A stretch of DNA of 64,000 nt, from contig JAPOXK010000023.1 of the NCBI GenBank assembly GCA_026707145.1, forward strand, positions 1-64,000, read 5' to 3'. Position numbers and translations under genes: made by a program. The notes beneath the pieces were generated by a model. It saw only the letters and a list, made by a program, of their open reading frames with translations, was not told the origin of the DNA and made no database searches. This stretch comes from Chloroflexota bacterium (GTDB lineage Bacteria; Chloroflexota; Dehalococcoidia; Bin125). Numbering within the stretch: the first letter of the stretch is position 1; each line of letters starts with the position of its first letter. Below, piece after piece: positions 33,511 to 44,771 of this stretch.

Positions 33511-34557
33511 CTAGAGCCGCGGGGTGACCTCGCGCATGAAGAGGCGCATAGTGTCGGTGACGCGGGTGTGCGGGATGAGGCCGCCGGCGTTGAACCAGCA
33601 CATGATCTGGCCGGTGCCGTAGTCGTCCTGCGCGCGTTGGAGTCCGGCGAGGACTTGGTCGGGGTCGCCGGCGATGCACATGGTGGCGAGCACCTCGGGA
33701 TAGGTGATGGTGTTGAGCCTTTGGGCGAGGGGAGGGATTTGCGTGGGGTCCGTGCCGTGGTGCATGTAACCGGCGAGCATGGTCTGGGCGATGATGCGGA
33801 TGTAGCGCATCATGCTGTCCTCCATCTGGTCGAGGGCGGCCTGGCCGGTTTCGTGGACGAAGATCGGGAAGAGGACGGCGATGTCGTCTGGGGTGGCGGG
33901 TTTGCCGATCGATTCGCGGATGCGGCGGTAGGTGTGGCAGCGCTCGATGAGGTCGCTGCGGGCGTTGGTGATGGGGGTGATCATGATGGGAATGGCGAGT
34001 TGGGCGGCGCGCTCGAGAGACTCGACGCTGTTGGCGGCGATGCGGAGTCTGGGATGGGGGCGCTGGAGGGGTTTGGGGGTGACGTTGACCTCGTCGTAGT
34101 TGAAGTGCTGGCCGTGGAAGGTGAGGGGTGGGTCGTTCCAGGCGCCGAGCAGAACCTCTAGGGCTTCGGTGAAGCGCTGGTCGCGGTCTTCCACGGGGAT
34201 GCCGAAGCCGTAGTAGTGGGCGGGGCGGCCGCCGCGGCCGATGCCGTATTCGAGACGGCCGTTGGAGAGGATATCGAGGGTGGCGGCGTCTTCGGCGGCG
34301 CGGAGAGGGTCGTGGAGAGGGAGGAGGATGACACCGGTGCCGATGCGGATGCGTTGCGTCTGGGCGGCGACGGCGGCGCCGACGACGATGGGGGAGGGCA
34401 TAACGGAGTACTCGGGTTGGAAGTGCATCTCGGCGAGCCAGGCCACGTCGAAGCCAAGTTGGTCGCCGAGGACGATCTGGGCGATCGTTTCGTCGTACCG
34501 AGTCTTTGTGTCCTGCTCGGGCCAGGAGGGAAGTTGGTAGAAGAGGCCGTATTCCAT
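33511..34557 (-). CDS. Luciferase-like (LLM) flavin-dependent monooxygenase
   Basis: 348 aa. Starts MEYGLFYQLPSWPEQDTKTR, with FDVAWLAEMHFQPEYSVMPS and ILSNGRLEYGIGRGGRP. This arrangement is closer to the bacterial luciferase/alkanal monooxygenase branch (reduced FMN with an NADPH:flavin reductase) than to the F420 branch. Substrate unknown. Divergent from the FAD oxidoreductase gene with 60 bases between the starts. Confidence 0.83.
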   Translation of the reverse strand: MEYGLFYQLPSWPEQDTKTRYDETIAQIVLGDQLGFDVAWLAEMHFQPEYSVMPSPIVVGAAVAAQTQRIRIGTGVILLPLHDPLRAAEDAATLDILSNGRLEYGIGRGGRPAHYYGFGIPVEDRDQRFTEALEVLLGAWNDPPLTFHGQHFNYDEVNVTPKPLQRPHPRLRIAANSVESLERAAQLAIPIMITPITNARSDLIERCHTYRRIRESIGKPATPDDIAVLFPIFVHETGQAALDQMEDSMMRYIRIIAQTMLAGYMHHGTDPTQIPPLAQRLNTITYPEVLATMCIAGDPDQVLAGLQRAQDDYGTGQIMCWFNAGGLIPHTRVTDTMRLFMREVTPRL

Positions 34558-34617
34558 CGCTGGAAGGGTAGGCGAGCCGGTAGTATCCCGCTAGGAGGCG
34601 GGCCGGGGAGGGTTGTC

Positions 34618-35904
34618 ATGGCGCGTGGACTGGCTGGCTTGGGGGTCGTGCGGGAGCCGGCGCGCGAGACGCCGGTGCGGGCGGAGACGGATGTGCTGGT
34701 GGTGGGAGGGGGGACTGCTGGGGTGGCGGCGGCGGTGGCGGCGGCGCGGAATGGGGCGGAGGTGCTGCTGGTGGAACGCTACGGCTATCTGGGCGGGCTG
34801 GCGACGGGCGGCATGATCATCTTGCTGCTGACGATGGACGATGGGCGGGGTCGGCCGGTGGTGGGAGGGCTGTGTCAGGAGGTGACGGATCGGCTGGCGG
34901 CGCGAGGGGCCGCGTATTTTCCACCGGCGGGGCAGTGGGGTTCCGAGGATGCGGATCTGGTGGAGGATGCGCGCCGCTGGGGGTTGGTGTGGGGACGGGG
35001 GCCGCACCGGGTGCGGTATTCGGTGGCATACGAGCCGGAGGAATTGAAGCTGGCGCTGAACACAATGGTGGAGGAAGCGGGGGTGCGGCTGCTCCTGCAC
35101 GCGTGGGCGAGCGAGCCGTTGCTGGAGGAAGGGCGAGTACGGGGGATGGTGTTTGCGAGCAAGGCGGGGCGGTTCGCGGTGCTGGCGAAGGTGGTGATCG
35201 ATACGAGCGGAGATGGGGATGTCTTGGCGGGAGCGGGATGCGCGCATGAGAAAGAGGAAGTGCTGCCGTGGCTGTGGTTCTGCATGGGTGGAGTGCGGGA
35301 TCCGGAGGCGGCGATCGAGCAGGGCGGGTGGTACTTCCGGACCGTCGGGGAAGGGAAGGTGCTGTTGCCGTGGGGGGCGACGGAGACGATGTCGCGGCGG
35401 ATCGATGCCACGAAGCCCGAGGATCTGACGTACGCGGAGCTGGAGGGCCGGAGACGGGTGATGGCGGAGGTGGAGCGGCTGCGGCGGGAAGTGCCGAGGT
35501 TCGCGGGGGCGCACGTGTGCCACGTGGCGGATCAGCTTGGGGTGACGGAGAGCCGGCGGTTGCAGGGGGAGTACGTGTTGCGGCGCGAGGACTTGGACAG
35601 GAGGTTCGAGGACGTGGTGGCGGTGACGGGGCACTGGACGAAGTACGACGTGCTGTATCACATTCCTTATCGGAGCTTGCTGCCGCGGGAGCTGAGCAAT
35701 GTGCTGGTGGCGGGGCGGTGCATCTCGGTGGACCATCGCGTGCATCACGCGACCAAGGAGATCCCACCCTGCATGGCGACGGGGGAGGCGGCGGGGACGG
35801 CGGCAGCGCTGTCGCTGACGACGGGGGTCGAGCCGAAGCAGCTGGACGTTCCGCTGCTGCAGCGCCGCCTGAGCGAGCACGGGGCGATTCTTTGGCCGAC
35901 CTGA
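34618..35904 (+). CDS. FAD-dependent oxidoreductase (PF12831-like)
   Basis: 428 aa from the ATG at 34618 (GGGGAGGG upstream). The N-terminal dinucleotide-binding motif DVLVVGGGTAGVAAAVAAAR is followed by GYLGGLATGGMI, characteristic of the PF12831 family, which resembles fumarate reductase/dehydrogenase flavoproteins of unknown specificity. The C-terminal FAD-binding end reads NVLVAGRCISVDHRVH and TGEAAGTAAALS. No partner iron-sulfur subunit is adjacent. Confidence 0.85.
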   Translation: MARGLAGLGVVREPARETPVRAETDVLVVGGGTAGVAAAVAAARNGAEVLLVERYGYLGGLATGGMIILLLTMDDGRGRPVVGGLCQEVTDRLAARGAAYFPPAGQWGSEDADLVEDARRWGLVWGRGPHRVRYSVAYEPEELKLALNTMVEEAGVRLLLHAWASEPLLEEGRVRGMVFASKAGRFAVLAKVVIDTSGDGDVLAGAGCAHEKEEVLPWLWFCMGGVRDPEAAIEQGGWYFRTVGEGKVLLPWGATETMSRRIDATKPEDLTYAELEGRRRVMAEVERLRREVPRFAGAHVCHVADQLGVTESRRLQGEYVLRREDLDRRFEDVVAVTGHWTKYDVLYHIPYRSLLPRELSNVLVAGRCISVDHRVHHATKEIPPCMATGEAAGTAAALSLTTGVEPKQLDVPLLQRRLSEHGAILWPT

Positions 35905-36086
35905 GTCCGCGAGATTCGTCTAAGGTGCTCCGACCGGGAAGCATCTTCAGAAGCTGCGGAGTTGGTTGGGCTGACATGCCGTGCCGATACGTCGCGGGTC
36001 ACTGATCGCGGCGCGACGGTTGAATCGAGGTGGCGCATCGGCGATGGTGCGGGCAGCGAACGTTGTGAGCGAGAGAGGGATTTGCG

Positions 36087-36476
36087 ATGGCGACACTGGA
36101 AGTGGTGAACCCCGGTTGGGAATGGAATCCGAAGTACACGTTCTCCCCGGCGGTGCGCAAGGGGAATTTGCTGTTCATCTCCGGCATGACGGGGACGGAC
36201 GAGAGTGGGGAGCTGGTGGGACCGGACATGGAGTCCCAGACGCGTGAGATCTTCAAGAAGATGGATCAGATTTTGAAGGCGGCGGGCGGGAGCTTCGACG
36301 ATGTCGTGCAGACGACGGACTACATCACGACCACGGAGGGATATCGGGCGACGGCGGATGTGCGCCGGGAATACATGAAAAACGGGTTCTCGGCTGCGAC
36401 CGGTGTGATCGTGGCGGGGCTGCTGCGCGATGGAGCGCTGATCGAGATCGACGCGGTTGCGGTGTTGGATAGCTGA
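36087..36476 (+). CDS. RidA/YjgF-family protein
   Basis: 129 aa with the family order: GNLLFISGMTGTDESGELVG, ILKAAGGSFDDVVQTTDYIT, and the C-terminal LLRDGALIEIDAVAVLD. RidA hydrolyses reactive enamine/imine intermediates. The conserved Arg of the active-site cleft is normally in a 'P-x-R-x-x-x-x-V' context; here the equivalent segment is FSAATGVIVAGLLRDG, lacking that Arg, so this is likely a non-RidA Rid subfamily. It sits 23 bases before a MaoC gene. Confidence 0.85.
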   Translation: MATLEVVNPGWEWNPKYTFSPAVRKGNLLFISGMTGTDESGELVGPDMESQTREIFKKMDQILKAAGGSFDDVVQTTDYITTTEGYRATADVRREYMKNGFSAATGVIVAGLLRDGALIEIDAVAVLDS

Positions 36477-36499
36477 GATCTGGGAGATCGGGAGTTGCG

Positions 36500-36949
36500 A
36501 TGGCGCCGCCGACAAAGTATTTCGAGGACTTCGAGTTGGGAGAGACGTTCACGATCCCCTCGAAGACGTTGACGGATGCACACTTCCTCTTTTTCGCGGG
36601 ACTGACGGGGGACAACCATCCGATCCACTACGACGTGGAGCACGCGAAGCAGACGCGGTTCGGGAAGCCGATCGCGCATGGGCTCTTGGTGGCGTCGATG
36701 ACGGCGGCGGGAGCGTCCACGCTGAGTCCGCATACGGAGGGATCGATCGTGGCCTTTCTGGAGCAGTCGTCGCGGTTTTTGAAGCCGGTGCTGCTCGGGG
36801 ATACGATCTACCCGATGTTGGAGGTGAGCGAGCTGGTGCCCAAGCGGGAGGTGGGAGTGGTGCGGCTAAGGAGCCGGGTGAGGAACCAGCGGGACGAGAT
36901 CTGCTTGGAAGGCATGCACGCGTATCTGATCAAGAAGCGGCCGGCATAG
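36500..36949 (+). CDS. MaoC-like dehydratase
   Basis: 149 aa hotdog-fold protein with the hydratase-2 motif: FAGLTGDNHPIHYDVEHAKQ (Asp and His catalytic pair), then FGKPIAHGLLVASM. It would hydrate or dehydrate acyl-CoA thioesters. Probably co-transcribed with the RidA-family gene 23 bases upstream. Confidence 0.88.
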   Translation: MAPPTKYFEDFELGETFTIPSKTLTDAHFLFFAGLTGDNHPIHYDVEHAKQTRFGKPIAHGLLVASMTAAGASTLSPHTEGSIVAFLEQSSRFLKPVLLGDTIYPMLEVSELVPKREVGVVRLRSRVRNQRDEICLEGMHAYLIKKRPA

Positions 36950-37031
36950 CGGGCGCTGATCTCTTTCCGCGCCGCTGCCCGCACCAACTTCGCCAGCACT
37001 AGTGAGCGGACCAACAAAGAGAGAAAGAGCC

Positions 37032-37415
37032 ATGTCTGACGTTACCCGCCGCCAAGCTCTGGAAGCCGCCGCCCGTTTGAAGGCGGTGCGCGATCAAAAA
37101 TCTGACATTGCTGCCGAAGAGAAAAAGTGTGTCAACGTGCTCAAGGAATATTTCGAAGAGACGGGCGAGACTGAACTCTATGATGGCGAACTCGATCTCC
37201 GCACCACTTACAGAGAACGCAACCGGCCCGATGTCTACCGCTTGGATAAGCTCGACGCTAGGACTGTTGAGTCCCTTATGAAGATCCCTGGACTTTTTAA
37301 GGTCAACAACACGATGTTAAAGCACATACTGAAAGGGCCAGTCTCGAAAGAACTCGGTGCTCTCTCTGAAGTCCGCGAGCATGGCGGGAGTTTCCACCAG
37401 ATCATCTTCAGGTAG
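37032..37415 (+). CDS. Hypothetical protein in an AT-richer insert
   Basis: 127 aa from the ATG at 37032, preceded by AAAGAG. The N-terminal half is a charged helix (ARLKAVRDQKSDIAAEEKK, coiled-coil-like), the rest mixed. I recognise no family; helical, lysine-rich nucleoid- or phage-type proteins of this length are common on small mobile segments. Base and codon use is clearly less GC-rich than the genes on either side and matches the next gene. Confidence 0.55.
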   Translation: MSDVTRRQALEAAARLKAVRDQKSDIAAEEKKCVNVLKEYFEETGETELYDGELDLRTTYRERNRPDVYRLDKLDARTVESLMKIPGLFKVNNTMLKHILKGPVSKELGALSEVREHGGSFHQIIFR

Positions 37416-37460
37416 AGGTTGATAGATACCTTTGTCCATCCCTAGCGGAATGAACCATCG

Positions 37461-37946
37461 TCAGTGGTTCTCAAACGAGTTGTACGGGGTTCCGAGAGAT
37501 TCAGCGGCGTATACTTCAAAGATCGTCTGTTCGATCGGATCCTCCAACTCAATATATTTGATCTGCATATTCGAGACGCGTTCTTTCGCCGCGAGGAAGA
37601 ACGGCTGAAAGTCCGGATCTGCCTCCAGTACACCACGGGGCTTGTCAATATCGATCCCTTTGCCTTTTGCGTCATCCAGTGCAAGCCGGAAGGCGAAGGA
37701 CGCCGAATTACTTCTGCTAGAAGGGCGCATGTGGCCAGCGAGACGATCTCGCAGGTTATCGGTACGACCAACATAGACTGGGCGGTTACCTTTGGAAAGA
37801 AGATAAATCGCTGGGACCTCTGGCACAGGCTTGAACTCTGATCGCCGTCGCGGTTTACACGCCGTGAGTTCAGCCAGTCGTTCCTCCAGGCGGTCGATCA
37901 CTAAGTGCAAATGTGCGCGCCGCTGATCCCGATCGATGGTCATCAA
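37461..37946 (-). CDS. GIY-YIG-like nuclease domain protein
   Basis: 161 aa. A helical N-terminus precedes PAIYLLSKGNRPVYVGRTDN followed by LRDRLAGH, matching the GIY-x10-YVG...R-L-x-x-H core in degenerate form; the end (QIKYIELEDPIEQTIFEVYA, then LGTPYNSFENH) is the typical closing segment of small stand-alone GIY-YIG proteins, where the Glu is a metal ligand and the Asn is conserved. Probably a single-strand or branched-DNA nuclease. Shares the low GC of its neighbour. Confidence 0.78.
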   Translation of the reverse strand: MMTIDRDQRRAHLHLVIDRLEERLAELTACKPRRRSEFKPVPEVPAIYLLSKGNRPVYVGRTDNLRDRLAGHMRPSSRSNSASFAFRLALDDAKGKGIDIDKPRGVLEADPDFQPFFLAAKERVSNMQIKYIELEDPIEQTIFEVYAAESLGTPYNSFENH

Positions 37947-37973
37947 TAGCTAGCTTCCAAATGATAGTGCGGG

Positions 37974-38762
37974 TTAGCTGAGCGGCTGCCAGGCGCAGCC
38001 GTCGTCGGTGGTGGCGATACGCCCGAGACCAGGCGCGAGGTGCGAGGAGGCCACGAGCTCACCGCTCTTCTCCAGGCGAGTGAGGACGGTTTGGCGCGTG
38101 ATGCGGGCCTGGGCGCCGTCGACATCGAAACCATTTTCGAGGGTGGCATCGAGGACATCGAGGGGGGAGAGCAGGACATCGCCGAGGATGAAGCCGTGGG
38201 CGCCGCCGGAGCTGACGACGAGGCTGGTATGTCCGGGGGTGTGACCGGGAGTGGGAACGGTAGTGAGGAATGGAGAGAGGCTGTACTCGCCGTCGAAGTA
38301 GTCGAGTTGGCCGGCGGTCGCGAGCGGCGCGAGATCGCACTGGAAGTTGTCGGAGCCTTGGGCGCGGAAGTGATCCCAGTCGGCTTGCGGGACGAGGTAG
38401 CGGGCACGGGCGAACGTCGGGCGGCCGGTGTTGCGGTCGATGTTCCAAGCGGTGTGATCGGGATGGAGATGGGTAAAGACGACGGTGTCTATCTCATCGG
38501 GCTGGCTGCCGGCGGCGGCGATCTCGGAGAGGAGCTGCGCTTGGCCGGCTTCGGCGTAGCCGGTATCGACGAGAATGGTGCGGCCTGCCGCGCGGAGGAG
38601 GAAGCAGGCACAGATCATCGGCAGGGCGCCTTGGTCGGTGAGGAGGCTGGCGAAACGCTGGGAGGCGTCTGAGACGTTGGGGTAGACGTTGTGGACGGGG
38701 AAAGCGAAGGAAGTGTCGATAAGGGCGGCGATCGCTACGCTACCGACTTGGGTGCGCAACAT
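37974..38762 (-). CDS. MBL-fold metallo-hydrolase
   Basis: 262 aa from the ATG at 38762. Metallo-beta-lactamase zinc motif HLHPDH (in VVFTHLHPDHTAWNID), TPGHTPGHTSLV, the Asp in FILGDVLLSP and a final His in VASSHLAPG. The pattern is that of the quorum-quenching lactonase/ glyoxalase-II-like subfamily with an open substrate range. Divergent from the OsmC gene. Confidence 0.88.
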   Translation of the reverse strand: MLRTQVGSVAIAALIDTSFAFPVHNVYPNVSDASQRFASLLTDQGALPMICACFLLRAAGRTILVDTGYAEAGQAQLLSEIAAAGSQPDEIDTVVFTHLHPDHTAWNIDRNTGRPTFARARYLVPQADWDHFRAQGSDNFQCDLAPLATAGQLDYFDGEYSLSPFLTTVPTPGHTPGHTSLVVSSGGAHGFILGDVLLSPLDVLDATLENGFDVDGAQARITRQTVLTRLEKSGELVASSHLAPGLGRIATTDDGCAWQPLS

Positions 38763-38898
38763 ATGGGACTCTCCAAACTGAGCGGCGTGACGGCGAGGAT
38801 AGCGGATCGGCTCGGCGGAAAGGCCTAGACTGCCTCCACGCAGCGCGGCGCCGATCCGCAGCGTGCCGCTGTTCCGGGGGAGCGGTCGAGGAGAACGG

Positions 38899-39366
38899 AT
38901 GGAGATCGTGAAAGAGCCGGCACCGGTGCACGAGGCAGAGGCGCTGAGCAAGCGCGAGGTGCGGGCGTCCGTTGAGGGGTTCAAGCACACGGTAACGATC
39001 GAGCGGGGTGCGCATCGATGGATGTTGGACCAGCCGGTGTCGGCGAGCGGGAGCGATCTGGGGCCGACGCCGGTGAACGCGTTCCTGGGCGCGCTGGGCG
39101 GTTGCATGCTGATCACCCTGCAGTTGGTGGCGGAGCGGCGTGCTGTACCGCTGCGCAAGATCGAGGGGCGAGTGGTTGCAAACGCGGAACGGCAGGTGGA
39201 GTCGGTGCGGCTGGAGCTGGATGTATGGAGCGCGGCGTCGCGGGAGAGATGGGAAGAGTTGGTGGAGCGGGCGGAGCGAGGCTGCTATGTGAGCCGGGTA
39301 CTGAAGCCAACGATCAACTATCAGGTCTGCCTCCGTGTGCATCCGGCGGATTCGCGGCGTCCTTGA
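38899..39366 (+). CDS. OsmC-family peroxiredoxin-like protein
   Basis: 155 aa from the ATG at 38899. The two conserved cysteines are in LGGCMLITLQL and in ERGCYVSRVLKP; these form the thiol peroxidase site of OsmC/Ohr proteins. N-terminal beta strands (RASVEGFKHTVTIERGAHRW) match. Likely detoxifies organic hydroperoxides. It is 28 bases upstream of the ppdK start. Confidence 0.85.
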   Translation: MEIVKEPAPVHEAEALSKREVRASVEGFKHTVTIERGAHRWMLDQPVSASGSDLGPTPVNAFLGALGGCMLITLQLVAERRAVPLRKIEGRVVANAERQVESVRLELDVWSAASRERWEELVERAERGCYVSRVLKPTINYQVCLRVHPADSRRP

Positions 39367-39394
39367 ATGAGGATCGGGCAGGCGAGGCTTGGCG

Positions 39395-42124
<2,730 letters not shown>

Positions 42125-42205
42125 CGGCGGGCTGCTTGGTCCCGCTGCGGACGCGGGTGAATGCCGCGCCGTGCCGACGGACGGGGTGCCGGAGCGCTGT
42201 CGGGC

Positions 42206-42970
42206 TTAGTCGGCGGCGCCGATCCGGGCGGAGATGTGAGGAGCGGCGATGCGGCAGCCGAGCGCCAGCCCAGCGATTATGAGCAGCCAGGGCCAGTAGA
42301 GCTCCTGGAGGCCCCACGGATCAGCGCCGACGCCGCTGATCTGCGCTCCGAACTCGAGCCAGAGGGCGAGCACGACGAAGAGTCCGGTGGCGACGTTGAG
42401 CGGACTCGTGACCGGTCCGGCGAGGCCGCGGCCCGCGATCCAGCGCCCGATAAAGGCAAATGCGATCAGCGCGACGCTCCAGGTGAAGGGCGGCTCTGGG
42501 AACACGGCCTCCGCCGTCCAGGTCCCGACGATCATCCAGAAGTAAAGGAACATCAGAACGAGCAACCAGATGTTGAGCGGGCGAAGAAGATGCGGCGCGA
42601 TGAGCCGCGAGCAGACTTGGATCAAGGCGAAGACGAGCGAGAACGGCCAGAAGATCGGCTGATCGATGAAAGTCGGACCGACGCTGGTGTAGATGTAGAT
42701 CACCTGGGCGGTGACCAATCCGGCGATGCCGAGCAGCAGACTGATGTTCTCCACGTCGCTCAGCTGACCGCGCAGGGGCCGCAGCGTGAGCCCGCGGGAG
42801 ATCAGGATCAGCGAGACGAGCATCGCGGTCCACATCAGGCTGGTGCCGACCGGGGCGTCGCCGACCACCATGAACGTTTCGAGCGAGAAGGTTAGGAACG
42901 AGGCGATGATCGCGGTTCGCCAGCCGGTATCGTCCCAGATATGGCGCAGGAATCGGATCGTTTCTTGCAT
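42206..42970 (-). CDS. Hypothetical multi-pass membrane protein
   Basis: 254 aa from the ATG at 42970. About seven hydrophobic segments are visible (for example TAIIASFLTFSLETFMVV, SLIWTAMLVSLILIS-like, NIWLLVLMFLYFWMIVGTW and LLIIAGLALGCRIAAP), with short loops and no signal for a known transporter family. Unknown function. It is convergent with ppdK. Confidence 0.65.
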   Translation of the reverse strand: MQETIRFLRHIWDDTGWRTAIIASFLTFSLETFMVVGDAPVGTSLMWTAMLVSLILISRGLTLRPLRGQLSDVENISLLLGIAGLVTAQVIYIYTSVGPTFIDQPIFWPFSLVFALIQVCSRLIAPHLLRPLNIWLLVLMFLYFWMIVGTWTAEAVFPEPPFTWSVALIAFAFIGRWIAGRGLAGPVTSPLNVATGLFVVLALWLEFGAQISGVGADPWGLQELYWPWLLIIAGLALGCRIAAPHISARIGAAD

Positions 42971-43188
42971 GTCTGACTCCTGATTTGGGCGGGTCGCGCC
43001 GTGGAGGCGGAGTTGGGTGGTCGGGTTGGCGCGCCGGTACGATAGCGCCGCGCTGAGCGCGATGTCGACCGCAGGCGGCGCGCGGCATTGATGGTGAGCG
43101 ATCCGGTTACGGAGATCGCGGTGCTGGCCGGACTGGGCGGACCGGGCGGTCGCGCGAGCGAGGTTGCCGTGGAAGTAGGACGGGGCGG

Positions 43189-44106
43189 TTAGCCGCTGGC
43201 GGGCTGCGAGCGAGCGAGCTGCTGAGCGACGTCGATCGCGCGGGCGAAGCGCACATTGGGGAAGGTGCGGATGTGCTGGATGAGGCGTTCCAGCAGGCGG
43301 AGGCGCCCCGGACGGCCGATGATGGAGGGGTGGGTGGTGAGGACGAAGAGGGCGCGGCGGGCGTGGAGCTCTTCGAAGGCGGCGGCCCAGGTGTCGAGGA
43401 CGTGTGCGGGGGAAGCGGGGAGGCGGCGGGTGTCGAGGGCGCTGAAGTTGAAGTAGGGATAGTCGTCTAGAGCCCAATGGACGGGGATTTCGACGAGCCC
43501 GTTGCCGAGGGCGTAGGGGCGGTCGTCGCCCATGAGGCTGGAGTCGTAGAGGAAATTGCGGTCGCGGAGGAGGGTCAGGGAGTGCTCGCTGAGTTCCCAG
43601 GCGGGGGAGCGGTAGCCTCGGGGGGCGGTGCCGGCGAGGGGCCGGAGGATGGCGGCGGCTTTGTCGAGGACGGCGGCCTCTTCATCCCGGGAGAGAGAGG
43701 CAGGAGGCTCGTGGAGGTAGCCGTGATGGCCGATTTCGTGGCCGGCGGCGGCGATCCGGCGGACGAGGGCGGGATGGCGCTCTGCGACCCAGCCGGGGAT
43801 GTAGAAGGAGGCGGGGATGTCATGCGCGGCGAGCAGGTCGAGGATCAGGGGCGTGGCGACGGCGGGACCGTATTCTCCTAGCGAGAGCGTGGAAGGACGC
43901 CGTTCGACCTTGGGATTCTGGCTGATGGTGGCCGAGGGACCGTCGAGATCGAAGGTGAGAATGACGGTGCAGTCCCCTTGGGGACTGGAGTCCGTCGCGT
44001 GGGAGCGGCGCGCGCCGCAGGCGTCGCAGAAGGTGGCGTCTGGGCGTAGATCGCGATCGCAGATCGGGCAGTGTGAGATGGCTATTCCCGTTTGGTCCGA
44101 TCGCAA
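43189..44106 (-). CDS. Polysaccharide deacetylase with N-terminal zinc ribbon
   Basis: About 305 aa. NodB-type domain: ILTFDLDG (metal Asp), GHEIGHHGYLHEP (H-x3-H), RGYRSPAWE, and a C-terminal FVLTTHPSIIG. In front of it is a short double-cysteine element, CPICDRDLRPDATFCDACG, a zinc-ribbon-like knuckle unusual for a deacetylase. The start is uncertain: the open frame extends into the ferredoxin gene, so a TTG at 44106 is taken. The lack of a signal peptide, with the ribbon at the very N-terminus, points to a cytoplasmic enzyme, perhaps in the allantoinase/PuuE-like group. Confidence 0.78.
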   Translation of the reverse strand: MRSDQTGIAISHCPICDRDLRPDATFCDACGARRSHATDSSPQGDCTVILTFDLDGPSATISQNPKVERRPSTLSLGEYGPAVATPLILDLLAAHDIPASFYIPGWVAERHPALVRRIAAAGHEIGHHGYLHEPPASLSRDEEAAVLDKAAAILRPLAGTAPRGYRSPAWELSEHSLTLLRDRNFLYDSSLMGDDRPYALGNGLVEIPVHWALDDYPYFNFSALDTRRLPASPAHVLDTWAAAFEELHARRALFVLTTHPSIIGRPGRLRLLERLIQHIRTFPNVRFARAIDVAQQLARSQPASG

Positions 44107-44140
44107 GCTGGTGTCGAGCAGTGGGTGATCGTGTGGAAGG

Positions 44141-44719
44141 TTAGCCGGTGCCGGCGCCGATCTCGGTGGGAGCGTCGGTCGCCGTCGCTGCCTTGAGTTG
44201 CTTGGTGAAATCGGCGCGGCCGGTGCGCTCCTTCTTGGTGAGCTGGAGCACGGTCTCCGGGATCCAGAAGGGCATCTCGGGCTCGGCACGGGAGGGAGCG
44301 AGGAGGTCGTCCAAGTCCATGATGAGTTCGCGGCGGTCGAACTTGGATTGCTCATGGCCCTCCCAGATGGGAAGCATGGCGATGGCGTCAAAGGGGCAGA
44401 CCTCGACGCAGATGTTGCAGCGCATGCAGCGGCCGAAGTCGATGTAGAAATCGTCGATGACGGATTTGTGGTTGCTGCGGCCGTCGGCGAACGCGGGGTT
44501 TTTCTTGAGGGTGGTGGTCATGCAGTCGACGGGGCAGGCCTTGGCGCACTTGCCGCAGCCGGTGCAGTTGGGCTCGTCGAGGTCGTGATTCCAGATGAGG
44601 TAGGGGAAAGTGCGGGCCCGGGTGGGCAGGCGGCGCTTTTCGTCCGGATAATGGATGGTGACGGGCTTGCGTCCGAAGACGACCGCGCCGCGGCCGAGCG
44701 ACTTGAGCATTCCGCGCAT
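44141..44719 (-). CDS. nuoI: NuoI-like 8Fe-ferredoxin, stand-alone
   Basis: 192 aa. Two [4Fe-4S] motifs, CTGCGKCAKACP and CMRCNICVEVCP, in the spacing of complex I subunit I, preceded by the FPYLIWNHDLDEPNCTGCGK region and with an amphipathic N-terminus. No other nuo gene is nearby, so it either serves a scattered complex I or donates electrons to some other enzyme. It lies between the deacetylase and a beta-lactamase-like gene on the same strand. Confidence 0.82.
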   Translation of the reverse strand: MRGMLKSLGRGAVVFGRKPVTIHYPDEKRRLPTRARTFPYLIWNHDLDEPNCTGCGKCAKACPVDCMTTTLKKNPAFADGRSNHKSVIDDFYIDFGRCMRCNICVEVCPFDAIAMLPIWEGHEQSKFDRRELIMDLDDLLAPSRAEPEMPFWIPETVLQLTKKERTGRADFTKQLKAATATDAPTEIGAGTG

Positions 44720-44771
44720 GGACGCTCCTTCACTGATTGTGCAGCGATGATACGGGGGTGCTGTGGTGGCC

